DNA of 64,000 nt from Taenia hydatigena (GCA_036345935.2 JADWOT020000002.1:19868342-19932341); one strand, 5' to 3'; numbered from the stretch's first letter, positions 1-14,100 are shown. Notes: generated by a model from the sequence alone, not told the origin. A program made the numbers and translations.

Positions 1-808
1 TTTCATGACGGCAAATCATGCGTTAATTAGGCATAACTTGTACGTTGACTGTTCACAAGTACATCTACTGAGGCTATTGGAAATACCAACGCTTGGATCA
101 ACACCGGTGTACATGTGCATTGGAAACGTTAACATTGCCAGATCAAATTCCTCACTGCGACTTAACCTCACAACACCATCCAGTGTTGAGATTTCTTTGC
201 AACTCCAATTATTTGCAGGTGTTTTCGTCAAACAAAGCCTCATCAATACACTACCACGTTTCCAGGTACGCACTAGCGCTGCTGCCCTTCATCCTGACTG
301 ACAGTGTCCAAACTGGCCCTCGGAAATTGGCGTCTATCACAAAACTGCAATAAACCCACCTATCAGGATGAATAAATGTTTTTTGACAAGGTGAGTCGGA
401 AAAAATTAGTAGAAATTGCTCGTAGCATCGTGGATTCCGGAAACTCACAATGAGAGGTTTCATGATGGGAAGTAGAAACATGGGATTCCATCAATGCATT
501 CCTAATAACAAAGCTATTGCGTTCAGAGTCCCATTCGGCAAGTTTTGTGCATATTAAGTGTGTTCGACCAAATGGAGGCACTGCAACCTATGCGAAGTGA
601 GGCATCGTTAAAAGTATCTATTTTCCTAAAAATCTTTCTAAAGGATATTTATGGACGAAATAAAGACACTAAAAGTTAAAATCATAGAACAAACTTAATC
701 AAGCAAATCGAGGTTTGAAGTATCTGGATCTTAGCCGTACTGCTTGAGGACATGGAACAACATTTTTGAAAAGAAAGTACTGCGCCTTGCAAATAAAAAG
801 TTGCATAC
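1..808. other. left-edge sequence, no exon recognised
   Basis: This stretch lies downstream of the second helicase exon on the minus strand. It is A-rich on the plus strand, as expected for the intron of a minus-strand gene. I looked for the next helicase blocks (GG motif, TPGR, DEAD box) on the minus strand and did not find them, so exon 3 is either beyond the left edge or lost. The open frames here are short and match nothing I know. Confidence 0.4.
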
Positions 809-1768
809 CCATCTTCGCGTTTAAAGAACTGCAGAAAGCTTGTAAGTACGCTGTGTATTTGAACTGTTAGCTCGTACGTCGGTGACAGTATCAATGCGCC
901 GATCTGCAAAGTCCGAATCAAAGAAAAGGGACTTGAAATTTGATAGTGTTTGTTTCTGCTGGCGTATATCTGAATTATGAAACGCTGAACATTATCAACA
1001 GACGCGGATTCATCCCCATTGGATGCTGTAAATTGAACTATAAAGATAGCTAAACAATAAGGTCAAACCCTTCTAAATCGAAATGAGCCCATCGCCGAGT
1101 CATCTTTGGCGTGAGGCTAATGATCTATCTAAGAAACATTTCTATTCACGAAGATAAATAGACGATTCACCAGAAATTCTGGAGGTGCCAATTCCTCAGA
1201 TTACAAACTTGAACATCAATGAGCAGGAACCGGCAGGAGAAAGCAGGAATGTATGTGCCTCCTATTGCCAGGTCTGTTCTAAACGCTTATTCCCTAGCAA
1301 TGCCGTGGCTCAGTTCCGTCGATCAAAAAGCCAAGAAATTCTCTCGTGGTAACATGGGTAATATTAGCACCACCAGACTGAGCCATTTAAATGCCGATCA
1401 ACTACAGACAATCACTAGTACACGGGATAAAAGTGTTCCACACAAATTTTTACGAACAAAAAGCTCCTCCGAGGCATAATGCAAAAAGCGGCATTGTATC
1501 CAACGCCAGGAGTGAATATCAACCAAAGCACAAATTATACCTCATGCGCCTTCCAGGCATTATGACGCTTTGTAAGGATTTCTAGAATCGGTAGAATAAA
1601 GGCGAGGGTCTTGCCCGACCCCGTGACTGCTTCGGCAGCAACGTCTTTACGACCGAGAAGAAGAGGGACCACGGCGGATTGGACAGGCAGAGGGTGAGCG
1701 AATCCAAGATAATCGATGCCCCGCAGGCACTCAGAGGTAAGGTTTAGATCCGCCCAGGTTTTACACAT
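809..1768 (-). CDS. DDX55: DDX55/Spb4-like DEAD-box RNA helicase, first two exons (partial)
   Basis: Two exons on the minus strand: 1768-1541 (76 codons, start ATG at 1768) and 903-809 (31 codons plus 2 nt). Exon 1 carries the Q motif region (GF..PLPVQ) and motif I (AVTGSGKT), then LAFILPILEIL, which is closest to DDX55/Spb4. It ends GAG|gtataa. Exon 2 begins after tttgcag in the same phase with IGALILSPTYELT, the position of motif Ia. DDX55/Spb4 is a nucleolar helicase for 60S ribosomal subunit assembly. Motif Ia is odd: the family has PTRELA, here PTYELT, so an RNA-contacting arginine is replaced. The DEAD, SAT and HRxGR blocks are not in the window. The gene may continue past the left edge or be a decaying copy. 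The donor at 809 is a guess. Confidence 0.7.
904..1540 (-). other. intron 1 of the DDX55-like gene
   Basis: A 637-bp intron between the two helicase exons. It contains a plus-strand open frame of 86 codons (1219-1479) that resembles nothing I recognise and is probably chance. No repeat was seen. Confidence 0.6.
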
Positions 1769-3408
1769 TGGCAGTCTAGAGGGGCAACCATAAAAACCAA
1801 ATAAGCATGTAATCCAGACAAGTTTCCGACTTCATTGAATGTCTTGCGGAAGAACCAAACCTCTATTAATTAACAACAAAAAGCGCATCCAAAAACACCT
1901 AGTAGTTTTATATTGCGGAACTACACAAAACTACTCCAATCGAACGAAGTAAAAAGAGGACGAGAACCAGACCACTCACAAATCACGCCTACCCACCAGA
2001 ACACGCGCCTCAGAAATCGGAACGAATAAATAATGCAAGGAGGTAGAAAAAATGACCTCTTAAGAATGAAAATTTTTTACTCGCTTAGCAGCTTATTAGG
2101 TAAGCAAGCTTAATTTGCTTCCCAAGAACGGTGAAAATGCTAAGTGTTCCGACGACACGAACGAATCACTCGACCACATAATAATCGCTAAAACAGCGCA
2201 CTTACTTTAAAGATCATTGACAACGACATAAATAATTGTTTTAGAATCGCTTTAATAACACGGCAACGTGTCTTTGGAAAAAACTGCGGACTAAACAGAT
2301 CTTTTGGCTTCGTACTCTAAGTTCCACTCACTTTTAACCTTAAAGTGATTGCCATGGCTGCTTTTGTCTACACAATTTTAAATGCCTACTTCTAAAAAGA
2401 GCAACACAGACTTTACGATGGTGTTTCAGTTGTTATTTTTATCAAAATTGGCTTTTTTACTATGATTTAACGTGGATCGATTTAATAGTTCTTAGTCAAT
2501 AATGAAAAGCACACTATGAATGCTCCGTATTACGTGCGTAGTTAATCGAAAAAGGACTTAGGTTTACTCCGATTTCATGAAAGACACAAACACTAAGGAA
2601 GTGTGCATACCAAGAGCGTACAGGTAGTCAAAGAGCCAGGTCGCAGTACAAAATGCATCCTCTGTAAATTTGTCGCTGGATCGGTGTATGTATGTATTAA
2701 GTGGCAGCGTTAGTCTTGCACAGCGATTGTGTTCAAGCTGCCTTTAATTAACAGTGCGCTTCGAAAACACATGAAGACGAGTGATTGAACTTAGTCCATT
2801 TACTTTAGACTAGTTGTGCGCGAGCTGAGTTTTAGATGAAGATGACCTTTAAGTGTTGGTTGAGAAATTAAGCGCATGTTAGTAAATACAAACTCATTTT
2901 GAATCGAACATAATAAGCGAAGTAAGGAGTGCACTATGAACTCGCTTAAACCGGGCGTATGTACCCTTCTTTTCGCGTATAGAGCTACGGTTAAAGCGTC
3001 AATTTGTGTTTTTCCCGTTTAAGATGCCCATGGGCCTCGAAATGAGGAACCTCTGCAGCATCATTTTGCCGAGCAAGGAAGTGGCAACCGATAATGCCCC
3101 ATAGTACGGAATACATCGAAACGAAGAGATAAGAAAGGCTCTTAACATTGCCTAGCGACACTTGCAAACCTCTCATACTATACAAATAAAATGCAACGAC
3201 AAGCACAGTAGACCCAGCGTCTGCCACGAAGAAGATCTCGTTCAAATATATAGGCCGATTTTCTCACGCGGAACGCATCGTAAAGTTTGCCATTCTTAGA
3301 GTAAAGACTCCTTCCGTGTAGTGAAAGTTCTCTTCCTCCCAGGAACAACCTCATCCGGAATGTACAAATCGGTACCCAGCCAAGAATCTTCCATCACAAT
3401 AAAATTCG

Positions 3409-3528
3409 TGTAGCGTCTTGAGGCGCCCTTGAAGGCAAAAGAATGCAAAATACCAGGGCGGCTAGGGTAATTTTGCCGTCTCTGTGAGCCTGACCGAAAC
3501 TGGCAGTCCAAACAAACAGAGTATTACA
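3409..3528 (-). mobile_element. solo-LTR/TRIM-like element, internally deleted copy
   Basis: This element begins TGTAGCGTC and ends GTATTACA. It is flanked on both sides by ATTCG (3404-3408 and 3529-3533), a perfect 5-bp target-site duplication. It shares both ends with the 186-bp copies near 32-33 kb but lacks about 66 bp of the middle. TG...CA ends with a 5-bp duplication are the mark of LTR retrotransposons, so a solo LTR of a miniature element is the best reading; a MITE is the alternative. Confidence 0.8.
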
Positions 3529-4171
3529 ATTCGACCTTATAAAGGTGTTCCACCGGTCAATTACGAGGATAAAGACTGCGCGATTGTAGAAGAAAGAAAA
3601 CCACACGACAGCATTCATTAAGGGAACAAGCGGGAGTAGCACGGGATACGGCGCTTGAAAGACGAGTGGATTGTGTACCGCTTATGTTCTCTAAATGCGC
3701 TTTGAAGGCGAAAAGTGGGAGAACACCTTTAACTTTGTTGTGGACGCATGGGGTAGGTCCGCCGAGATAGAGGCTCCCCAGTCGTGATTAATTTGGCCCT
3801 GTTGCGGCACATCTGCCCTGCTTTAATGGAGGTATCTGGAAACATCCAGCCCCCTCATAGCAAGGGTGACAGAAAGGAGGAGGAGGAGAGGGGAGAACCG
3901 CCTACTGACATGCCTCTTTTAATGCCTCCGATTATATAAAGGAAGGGAAATTTGCAACAACGATTCTATTGCAACGATAGCATACTCCTCTAAATTAGTA
4001 GTTAATTTTTATTTGCATTGCAGCGTGCTTCAAACGACACAAATTTTGCTTGAAGGAGGCATAGAAATGCTGGATCTTGAATTTCTCGCTTAAACTTTAG
4101 TAGACCACCCATAAATTTTACCAGTTTTATCAGACTTTTGTTGTACGTATTCTTCAAAAGCACAATCCTTA

Positions 4172-4338
4172 GCTATGCCTTACTTGTTCTGACTGCTGGT
4201 TTTAAGTTCGGTGACTTAGGTGGCCATATTGCCCTAGCCGCATGGGCTGGCCTCCGGGCCGTGCAAACAGCTCCATTCCCTCTGTTTATTGCATATATAC
4301 AGCATAGTAGAGTAGGGCATTATGCCTTCTTTTGACAA
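4172..4338 (+). mobile_element. solo-LTR/TRIM-like element, degenerate copy
   Basis: The core (GGTGGCCATATTGCCCTAGC, then a GGGCTGGCCTCCGGGCC block, a TTCCCTCTGTTTA block and GCCTTCTTTTG) matches the 186-bp family at 31.7-33.7 kb in the orientation that starts TGTAGCACTTTG. Both ends are decayed and no target duplication is visible, so the limits are approximate. Confidence 0.65.
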
Positions 4339-5151
4339 GATGCTTCACTGATGTTAAAATGTGTGCTTAAGGGTTCACACTACGGGCAAAACAATTTTAA
4401 TAGAAACCACTCACGGCAAAAAATTAGGAGTTTTGTGAATCCGACAGGACACTCCATCCGAAAAAAATTTCCAGGATTTTCTGGAATGAAGACATATTTT
4501 AGACAAGTGATGTGTGGCACCTCATGACTCTTGTAAAGTCGAATGTAAACAAAATATTCGACGTGCGGTTGGGCTGGGACCATTGGGACTAAGAGATCGG
4601 CCCACCTGGGGAAGCCAGTGAGGGCGGAGGCTGGAAGTCACTTTACCCAAAAATTGATGTCACACAACGAGACATAAAATGAAAGTTTCAATTTCGATTC
4701 CTGTGATTTGACGCTATTGCTTTTGTTCTTTCTGCTTGCGGATTAATTACAATTCTTAAGTGGGCAAATAAGGTGTTAACAATCAATTTTCAAATTATTG
4801 TATTTTGTTATCGGTAGAGTTACTATCTGCTTCCAGACTGCAAGCCATTAACAACTTTTTTATCAAATGTGTTCTTTTGTATTTTTGTTTGGCTATCTCA
4901 CGTCACTAAATTGATTGGTCTATTCAGTTCAACATGGACAGTTTGCTCTGCTTTGCTTTCTCCGTTATTTTGCGTTGAATTTGTGGAACCTTTCGCTTTT
5001 TATGGATTTTAATTTCCACTGAGCATTTGAGTCGCCAACTTCAATTAAATCCGCCATTTTCGGAGCATGCGGATCGCTCCTACCTCCTGTAATTAGTGTA
5101 TGATTCTCGTGCACACATTTGGAATATAACTCCGACTTTTTTTATCATAAT

Positions 5152-8100
5152 ATGTCCTCAAACCATCAACAAGACGGCCTCCGCTCCTCCCGTGACTCAA
5201 ACTCTTTGTTTGTTGGTCCCAATTTCCGTGTTGGCAAGAAAATCGGGTGTGGGAATTTCGGTGAAATTCGACTCGGTTAGTCATATTTCAAGCTCAAATG
5301 TGGTCTACGTTGCCTAAAATATTCTTTGATTTTGTCAGTACCAGTTTTAGCTCCATTAGTACTGTGTAGCCATGCGATTACAGTATTATGTATTTCCCAG
5401 TCTCAGCCTCTTGTCGCATTCGACCTCTCTAAATATTTATTTTCATGTTAGCTTTATACGTTTAGATCAAGGTTGCTTGTATATGACGTCTGAATTCCAT
5501 AGCTCTAAATGACGACTTATTTGTAATAATTATTTGTGGTCGCGTTTGAGCTCGTCGGCTTTTTTCTTTGTTCTTGTGTCGTTTTGTCGCAAACTGATTC
5601 TCGGACTTCTTAGACTTAAATAGGTGTTTTCATTCCTTGTCAAGTTCTGTCACTCGGTATTTTTTACATGAATATGCGATTTATGATGAAATGAAAGCAA
5701 GTGGTTTTCAAAAAATATAATTTTTTGGTGTATTCTCCATCTCATTGTCTTAAAAGCTATTTCCCGGTTTTTTCATCCCTGTGATGAATTCAGCTATAAC
5801 GTCCGATGATCTCTCTTTAGTAAATCCACTTCCGCTTAGCTGAAGTGTTTTCTTAGGAAGACCTCCGTATTTTACTTATGCGAGCTCCTTGCCCGCCCCC
5901 GAATTTTCTTTTGGGTTAATGCATTGTTTGTAAGACCATTTCGCCATGAATTGGCATGGAACGATTAAACCTGGGTGTTTTAATTGTCTACTTGATTCCT
6001 GCCTCACCACTATATCGCACTGCAAAATCATCCTCCTTTTCTGTTTGGGTTGTTACTATTGGTTGTCTAGATGGCTGTTTCGCGTTCACACTCTTGCTGA
6101 CACGTAATAGTCAGTTTTTAATTGACTCGTAATCAGTGACTTGCCATTACCTGTGTTTGATATCATTTGGATTTCAATGCTGACAGAGGTAGGCATTTAT
6201 TTTATTGCGTTATTCACATTGCGAATTCGGTCCCGAGTCAGTCTGTCACTACGTATTGTTACCTTTGCAGATGTCATGAATCATCATATTATGAGTAGCA
6301 CTGTATGACTTGCGGAAAATTGGATAGTAGGTTATTCTTAAATCATAAGAACGGTTCAGCCCTTTGGCTCACTGCTGAACAGTTTCCTTCTGTGGTGTAC
6401 ATTCGTCGAATCCTATTGCTTCACAATTCTTTCGTGAATCAAGCTGTGATTTTATTTGCTACTCGATTTCGCCTAATATTCATAAAATCCCTGGGAAAAG
6501 GTCGTGCATATATGTGTTTGGTCCCACATTTTTTCAAACCTATTAAGTCTCAAATTCATTTTTCATTAAATCGCTGGATGGTTATTTTAGTTTAATGGCT
6601 CACACCATTCCCTTCCTGGTCGTAAACATTATGGACTATGACCTAGCATGTCTCGCTAGTGGTAGGTCCGTTTTATTCAATTAACTTATTCCTATGTTCT
6701 TTTAAATGCTAACAGGGTGCACAGGTACTTCACTAAGCAACAACGTATTATAACTCAATACAAAATGTTCGTTTGTTTAATCCGTGCCTAAAATAGCACG
6801 ATTGGATGATTTCCTTCAACCACCTATAACGTCTCTTGCTTCTCTTAGGGCTCTTTCGAGCTTTAACCCATTGTGTGGGGCTTTTGTATGTCGCGCGCGC
6901 GTAACCATGAGATTCGTGTAGAAACTAAGCCCTTTGGCTTTGCATTTTTTACTTGACTGTGCTTTCTTTGAACACTCTACCTCATCGCAACTCCATTTTT
7001 GGGTTCCTATTCCTCATATAAAACCTGTGTCGTCTCCCAAAGGGCGTAGTCCATCATCTATTTTAAAGCTACGGTATTCTTCTTCATATATCCTAAATGC
7101 TTTTTATCCCTTTATTTCGGGTTGCCTAAGTGCGTTTTCGACTAATGCATGTGAATCGAAGTCGTGTAATTTGTGGCAAAGTGGTGTTGAACGATTGGTC
7201 TTGTGTCTCGTATTTTCTGGAAACGGTTACTCCTGATCCATGTGCCCTTTTGCCAATCGTCCGTTCATATTGCGGCGCATCCATTTAAAAGCCACAGAGC
7301 CTTTTCCATGGCCCATACACATTTTCCTCATGTCCCACAAATGTGCGAACACTGCGTCATTTTGGACCTGCGTGTCTGCTCGCCAGGATACACAGGTCAT
7401 TGGTCTCATAGATCGACTCCCTACTGAATGACTTTGTACTTAACTTTGTCACCTGAAATTTACTGCTTCGATGTGATAGCACCTCTGTCAGTATCATTGT
7501 TCCCATGTAAACGACTTACGTATTTCAATCCCTTGCACAACTTCTCGTAAGCGTGTGCGTGCGTACGCGATGTTTGTGCATCCATACTCACTTCGTTGCC
7601 TCCGCCTCAGTTTCCCCCTCAGCCTTGTTTTCGGTGTCAGCAGAGGTGCTTGAGAGTAGCAGCATCAGCTGAGTTCGAAGAAATTGGGGGATCGAGCTGC
7701 ATGGTGCTATAGCTAAAGAGCAGTCCTGCGGTCCCACTTTGTCGGCACTCGGAAGTCTCTGTGGGTTATTCTCAGTTTCTTGCAGAATGAGAGGGTGTGT
7801 CTACTCTTCATTTCATACTCTTCTTGTCAATTTTGTAAGCAATTTAAAGATAGACTCGTCAAAGCATGGTCTCACTTCATTAGTACCATTCCTTTTACAG
7901 CACCATGGACTGGAGTGGTTTTAACAGTCCTGATACGATTTTTAACAGATTCAGAAATCCTTCTATGATATTTTTGCGCAGCATCTCATCGGATATAAGC
8001 TGATTATTGTTTACCTTTTGGTTTGACTTCGTTTACCGATGTTATCAATGCATTGTTTTCGGGCCTGCGTGCTGAAGTACGTTTATTTTTAACGTATAAA

Positions 8101-11100
8101 ACGGTTTAAGGTTTAGCAGATCTAAACCTCGTGTTATCTTAGGAAGAAAACCGATTCGCGAGGGACCGAATAGGACCGATAAACATTGTGTGAAAGTTAA
8201 GCAACCACTGGTCTGTTCTTACAAGTTTTTTGACATCCCCTTGGTGTCCAAATTTCTGTATTCTCGTTTTTCAGTATGATAAAGGATTCCGAACTTGCAT
8301 CCCCATCATACCTAACTATCTCAATTGTCGGTATTTTATACACTCCTTCGATCTCATTTTCACTTCATTTACCTCTAGTCTTGACTCCTCAACCCTGGCC
8401 ATTATGTAGAATTTGGGTTCGGAGCAGTTGCCGAAAATCCACCCCGATCTAATGGCGTTTCTATTGGGTTGTTGTGCATTTTGTCTTCCGTTTTGGTGTT
8501 GGGTAAGGTGGTCTCACCAACGGCATCATCAATGCCTTTTTGAAGTTATTGAAGACGATTAAAAGTCTGTAGGTAGCCTTAATATCAGCTTATACTGGGA
8601 CTGGGATATTAAGCCCGAAGTGCCTCATGCCCCTGGTGTCCCTCTATTCAACAGAGAACGGGGAAGATCGGTTAGTGTTAAATATCAAAACCATTATTCT
8701 TGTACACCGTCTTTCTTTCTCCACCTTAACGCCGTTCAGAGCCCTGCCGGGGCTACTTTCCTCACTTGACGTAATTGTTATCTAGTCGTCGGATCAGTGA
8801 TAGTTACCCGTTGCCACTGGCAACACACGAATTCCTTCAAGAATTCCTATGAGTAGTTGAGTCACTGTCCATCTTTACCGGTCACTATTGCAAAATCGGT
8901 GGTTGAAGTAGGTTTCAAAATCCAACGCCATTCTTTTTGTGATGGCGTGGTGCAGCACCCCTTTGGTAAAAGCTGGGACTTTTCTCTCTCGGGTTTGGTT
9001 TGCTCACTACCGCTGTTGCTGCAGTGTACGATTCTAGTCTTAACAAATCCTATTGACATCTCATGCTACCCATGTGTAAGCTAATTAGCACCGTAAAATG
9101 TTACTTTGTATGATCTGTTATGCAGCCATTTGTCTCCATTTGTGCCCGTGTGTCTCAAGCAGGGGATGGGCAATGGGACTGGTAATTGTCTCAGTCATTT
9201 TGGTTCACATTGTAGGTAAAAACCTCTACACCAACGAGCACGTCGCAATTAAACTGGAACCAATGAAGACACGGGCACCCCAGTTGCATTTGGAGTACCG
9301 GTTCTACCGCATGTTGCAGACAGGCAATGCCAGTGAGTGTCCTCTCTCACTCTTGTTTTTTTTCCGAATTTTTACGAAAATGGAGTGTAGGAATCATTAC
9401 ATACCTGCGCTTGTAAAATGTCAGGTTTGTAATTAAAAAGCTGTAGCATTTTGTACCACAATTATCCATAAACAGTTCATAGAGTTCTGTTCAACATGTG
9501 GGAATTTTAACGATGAACAACGGCCTTACGACTTACACTCGATCTGTAATGGAAGAGGTGTGTGTTACTGGAAATCACAATCTATCTTATTACCAAATAG
9601 TGATTCTTTTCCTCGAGATCCATGGGAGATAACGCACAAAGTCTGTGCATAATTATTGCATCCAATAGCATACGAGGCATCAAAGTTTGAGTGACGTTCT
9701 TTCGAGGTGTCTACCAAGGTCAATCCACTTCTATGTAGGCTGGTTCGCAGTATCTCGTTTGATATTAATATGCCTACTCTGTTTGTATGTTTGTTGCGAC
9801 TGAATTTTTTCCCATCGTCTAGAAAGCTAGTCAAAATTCCCTGGAAAAAATCCCAGCCTTGGAGCTCCACTCTGACGATCCCACTCTTTTGGCACGGAGG
9901 CTTGTCGTGACCAGACTGACCTAGTTTAGAACAACAGCTATCCATAGCTGCTCTTGACCTGAGGATAAAGTGTGCTCTTTGGGAGGAGGAAGGACGTTTC
10001 AAACGGCCGGTGGTGATGACAATTAGCCCTACATTAGAACAATAAAACGTCTGGGTAGCTAGCGAAGGTGTCCACGTAGATGTAGCTCTTAAAATTCATT
10101 TTTTTTTTCAATGCAAAACCTTGATGGCATCGGTGTTGAGCATGGCTAATTGAGAACAAAGTAAACAGTGAGTTCAGATGCTACTGTGTTGATAGTTTTC
10201 TCTCCACCCCGGGGCAAAGATGACTCTTGATGTTGTCGTACCAACTATTGGCGATTTGCATTAGATCCTCTGACTGTCCATCCTTAGTTGTGTTTATCCC
10301 TTGGTATTTAACATGCACGCATACGCATTCGCGTGTGTGCATATGTGTACGCACTTTTCGCTTCTTAGCGTTGCTACAGGTTGTGGTTATAGTAACCGGC
10401 GAAATCGTGGTCTTGGTGCGATTCTGGATTCACCTGTACTTGATTTTGCCATCTGAAAATCGCTGTCGCTTTTGCCAAATCTCATCCCCTGGAAGTTACT
10501 CGCCAGTTTTTTTTTGGTTCCAATTTTTGATGCTGGCACAAAAGGTGTACTGAGAGTTGGCTTAGCACGACAAAGTGAACGTCGGTGTCACCACCGAGTG
10601 TTCCGATTGGCAGTTGTGTTGTCTTCTTCGTCTATCCTCTTGATAAACATTTGACCTTTTTAGTGTAGGGCTGTTACCGTGAGTATAAGAATTGAAATGA
10701 TTCGTTATATTTGTCAGTAGTCTGCAAGTCTATCCTCCTTATCCCAGAAGTCTATTGGAGTCACTTTGATCCTTTTCGATCAAATACCATTGTTTGTTTA
10801 ATCTTTGATCAGCCGGTGACGTGGAACATTCTTGCATCATTGTCCGCTATCAGCTACACGTCTGTCGGCTGGAGATGAGAGCTTGTCAAAGTTTAGATTT
10901 CTTGCACTTTGTAAAGGTTATCCATTTCAAAACGTTGGCACAGAAATTCACTCTACAATTTGCTAATTCAATTTAAAAATTAACCAATCTCAAGGAACGA
11001 TGGGAAGTGCCGATTTCGACTGGCTGTCTCCACTGTATTGCCTTTGTCTGAAACAAAAAACTTACCTGAATGAGGAGAGTTTGGGAAAATGGCGTGGAAA

Positions 11101-14100
11101 CAGTGAAGTGCGCTGACTAAGCTAGCCGGGATGAAAAGTGCGTCTCTGTACATCACCAAAGTTGTAGGGGCTGGCATTTACGCATGGTTGAACGTTTGTT
11201 GTCAGCATCTTATCTCCTCCGAGAGGGAAAACCCAGACGTATTTGCTGCTAATAGAAGTGCATATTGAAGGGCAGGGGCTGATTGCTGGATGCGATGAAG
11301 CTCTTTTAGTCAAGTTTAGCAGCGTTCCCCATTAGTTGTTCGGTGCAGTTCCTTCAGACAGAACAATATTACCACCTTTGCCTAGTATGCATTCACTCCT
11401 GATATTTTTGATAATGATGCCTCTTTTGTTGGCTTGAACTGGACATACCTGATAGTTGGTTGGCAAAACTGCATCATTGGAGTAGAAATTCAATGTCATG
11501 GGTCCTGTGCATTCTCATCGTTTATAATGGTTGCGTGTCCAAAAAAAGGAATCGGAGAAAATCACTTTTTCGACAGATGGCGTGCCGAAATACCTTACTG
11601 AAAGGGGCAAGTTTTTTACCTCATTAAATTCCCCTAAATTTAACGGTTAATGTTGTGAGGCATTTCCACCGCTCTAGTCAACTGAGTTGACCCATGCCCT
11701 TTGGGTAGACGACTAACACCAGTAGCAATGCATTCTGAAGAGGAGCTAGCTTGAATGACGATTGTTTCTGCTGCGTTATCCCATCAATGCCTCTCAGGTA
11801 TGGTAATTGTCCGGTAAATCTGATTTTTGTTCTTGCCGCCAAGTCACTAAGCTTGCATTTCCAACACCACGGTAATGCATCATTAGCATTGCAGCGTCGG
11901 TTAGGTGCTCCTTGTTGGCGGTCAAACGAATGCCGAAACAGAAAGAGAATGCGTCCCGCTACGAAGCAGGGTTTCGTGTCTATTGTCAACTGTCGTATTC
12001 AGTGTTGATTTACGTCTCCTATTTAGATGGTAGCTGCTCATTAGAAAGTGAACGCTGTGTATGTTTGGATGATAAATTTGTCGTGCAATTTAGCAGAGGT
12101 GTTACAGGTGAAACGAAGTTGGACGATATTTTTGACCCCTGCCATCAACTCGTTTGACTGATTGGTCTGCCGACGGGTCAGAAGTTTCTAGTTCATTTTC
12201 GATTTGCGAACCATTTTTTGATACTTCTTCTGACTACTCCAAAACAGCATGGTGAGAGACATGTAAGGTTCTCTTTTTATCGTGATAATGTCAAAGAGCG
12301 GCAAACAGGTGTATTTCGAGTGGGTGATTTATTTCCTATCTGACGCTTGTTCATGTTCAATGTATGTGACAATTGAACTCAATCAGCAATTCAAGTAGTT
12401 TAAGTGATCGAAGACTGCTACGCCCAATTCGCCTTTGATCTAGTGGATTTGCTGCCACTAGTTACACCCGCTTTCAATTCATCACCGGCTTGACCTCAGC
12501 TGATCCCACCCAATGCCACAGGACTGGGCTAAGTGTCTGCTTGAAAGGCGCTTCTTGCACCTATCTCCGCGCTAGCTGTATATTCACCTCACCAAAAGCC
12601 CCATCTGTTTGTTCATTTACTCCGAACCCTCGGTTGGTGTTGGACACGAATTACGAAGTGGCTTGCACTGAATAATGCTCCAAATGGGACAGTTAGAAAA
12701 AAAAAGAAAGGAATCGTGGTAGCAGCAAATGTCATAAACGGGATGTTCAGATTGAAGCGCCGGATTTGGATACTTCAGTGGGTTGTGCTTGGAGGTGCAT
12801 GGTGATATTTCTTCCGAACTTTGAACCGAAGCTTACAAGGGTCGCCGATGGATTCACGTGGGAACCACCTTGGAGGGATTAGATTCGACACCAACAGTGA
12901 TAGCCACGGACCCAATCGGAAGTCGAAATTGTCTGTACAGATGCGAATTGATTTGAGGGAAATCTAATTTGAAGATCTTTAATGTTATTGGCGCACTCAC
13001 AAGTTTTGTTCCTTTATGTTCCCACTCCCTTCCATGGCCTTAGGAAGAGGTGTTAGTCAAGCACAATTAGTTAGCCGGCGGGGAAGGAAAGAAGTTTGTA
13101 AGCGAGCCCGCTGTTTGCGCCCTTGGCTCGCCTTCTGACATACCGGTGGGAGGCTACAGTGCTACAGAACCGGGATTTTGCAAAATTGGTCAGTTTAGGT
13201 CTTTTTACTGCCGCGAATTAAGTCGTGGGACATTTTATAGTTGTCATAGTTGAACGTTTTCATTACTGGCCTCACAGGGCAGGCAAACCAGTCAAGCACG
13301 TAAACCGCCAGTCGCCAGTGGCTCTCTTCTGGTCTGCCCATGGAGTAATACCACTGTACCTAAAAGGGACACACATGAAAATCGGAAAGATTATCAATGA
13401 CTGAAACCATGTCCACTGCAATTGCCGCTTAGATTGAGAAAAATCCGCGTATGTCTATCGCCTTTTTCGGCCCTATGTTTAATATCATGGTTGGCCCATT
13501 TGTGCAGTCGGGATGGAGCGGAATAGCCAGAGCGGCGGGGATACTAGCTAGCACGAAAGGAAGTCAACATGCAGATGGGTTCGCTAGTCGCCCATTTGTC
13601 TCCTGACTTACCCGGCGGGGTGACGTCGGTGCGCGTGAATAAGCCGCGCACACCCATGCTCATGCGCAGAGAGAGGCCTTGGTCGCCTAGCTCAGCGTGT
13701 GTGTAGGCGTGCGCTCGCGTTGTTTGCCCGCTGCCGTCGCGACACTTACGTACTCGGCCGCTTACGCTTGCTAGGCTGACGACCTGAACGGAGTGACGCA
13801 AACGCCAAGAAGTCGCATTTCTCTGTTCATGTGTGAATGCGTGGCGTTTCGCTTGCCGGAAGGCTATTGGCCAGTGCCGCTCGTCAATGGGTTGTACTTT
13901 TGTTGGTTGATGGCGCCGCAATCTCTGGATTTCCCTTGGTTACATTACTGTTTTTTTTTATAAAACCAATTAAACGTTTGATTTTCTTTAGCTGTTGCTA
14001 TGGTGTGAAAAAAATACGTTTTATTCGGTCAATCTCCCCGTAGATTGCTCCGATTATAGTCAAAATTATGATGAGAAGCAACAATTTACAAAACCCTAGT

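Larger units (their letters stand above)
1769..5151. other. intergenic region between DDX55-like and CK1 gamma genes
   Basis: The region separates two divergent genes, so both promoters should lie here. I see no convincing TATA or initiator. It holds two copies of the 186-bp terminal-repeat element (3409-3528 and about 4172-4338). The plus strand is A-rich up to about 4.6 kb and T-rich after it. That switch may mark the start of the CK1 gamma transcription unit. No other gene is supported. Confidence 0.5.

Noticed and set aside
2991..3245. 84-codon minus-strand frame with hydrophobic segments, faintly like small ciliary membrane proteins
   Set aside because: The resemblance is weak, there are no convincing splice sites or neighbours, and AT-rich DNA often yields hydrophobic frames.
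9565..10002. 145-codon minus-strand frame in CK1 gamma intron 2
   Set aside because: No recognisable domain, no start context, and it overlaps a plus-strand frame. Length alone is not enough.
13544..13921. 125-codon minus-strand frame over the CpG island
   Set aside because: High GC content lowers stop frequency, and the Arg/His-rich composition follows base content. Kept only as a compositional feature.
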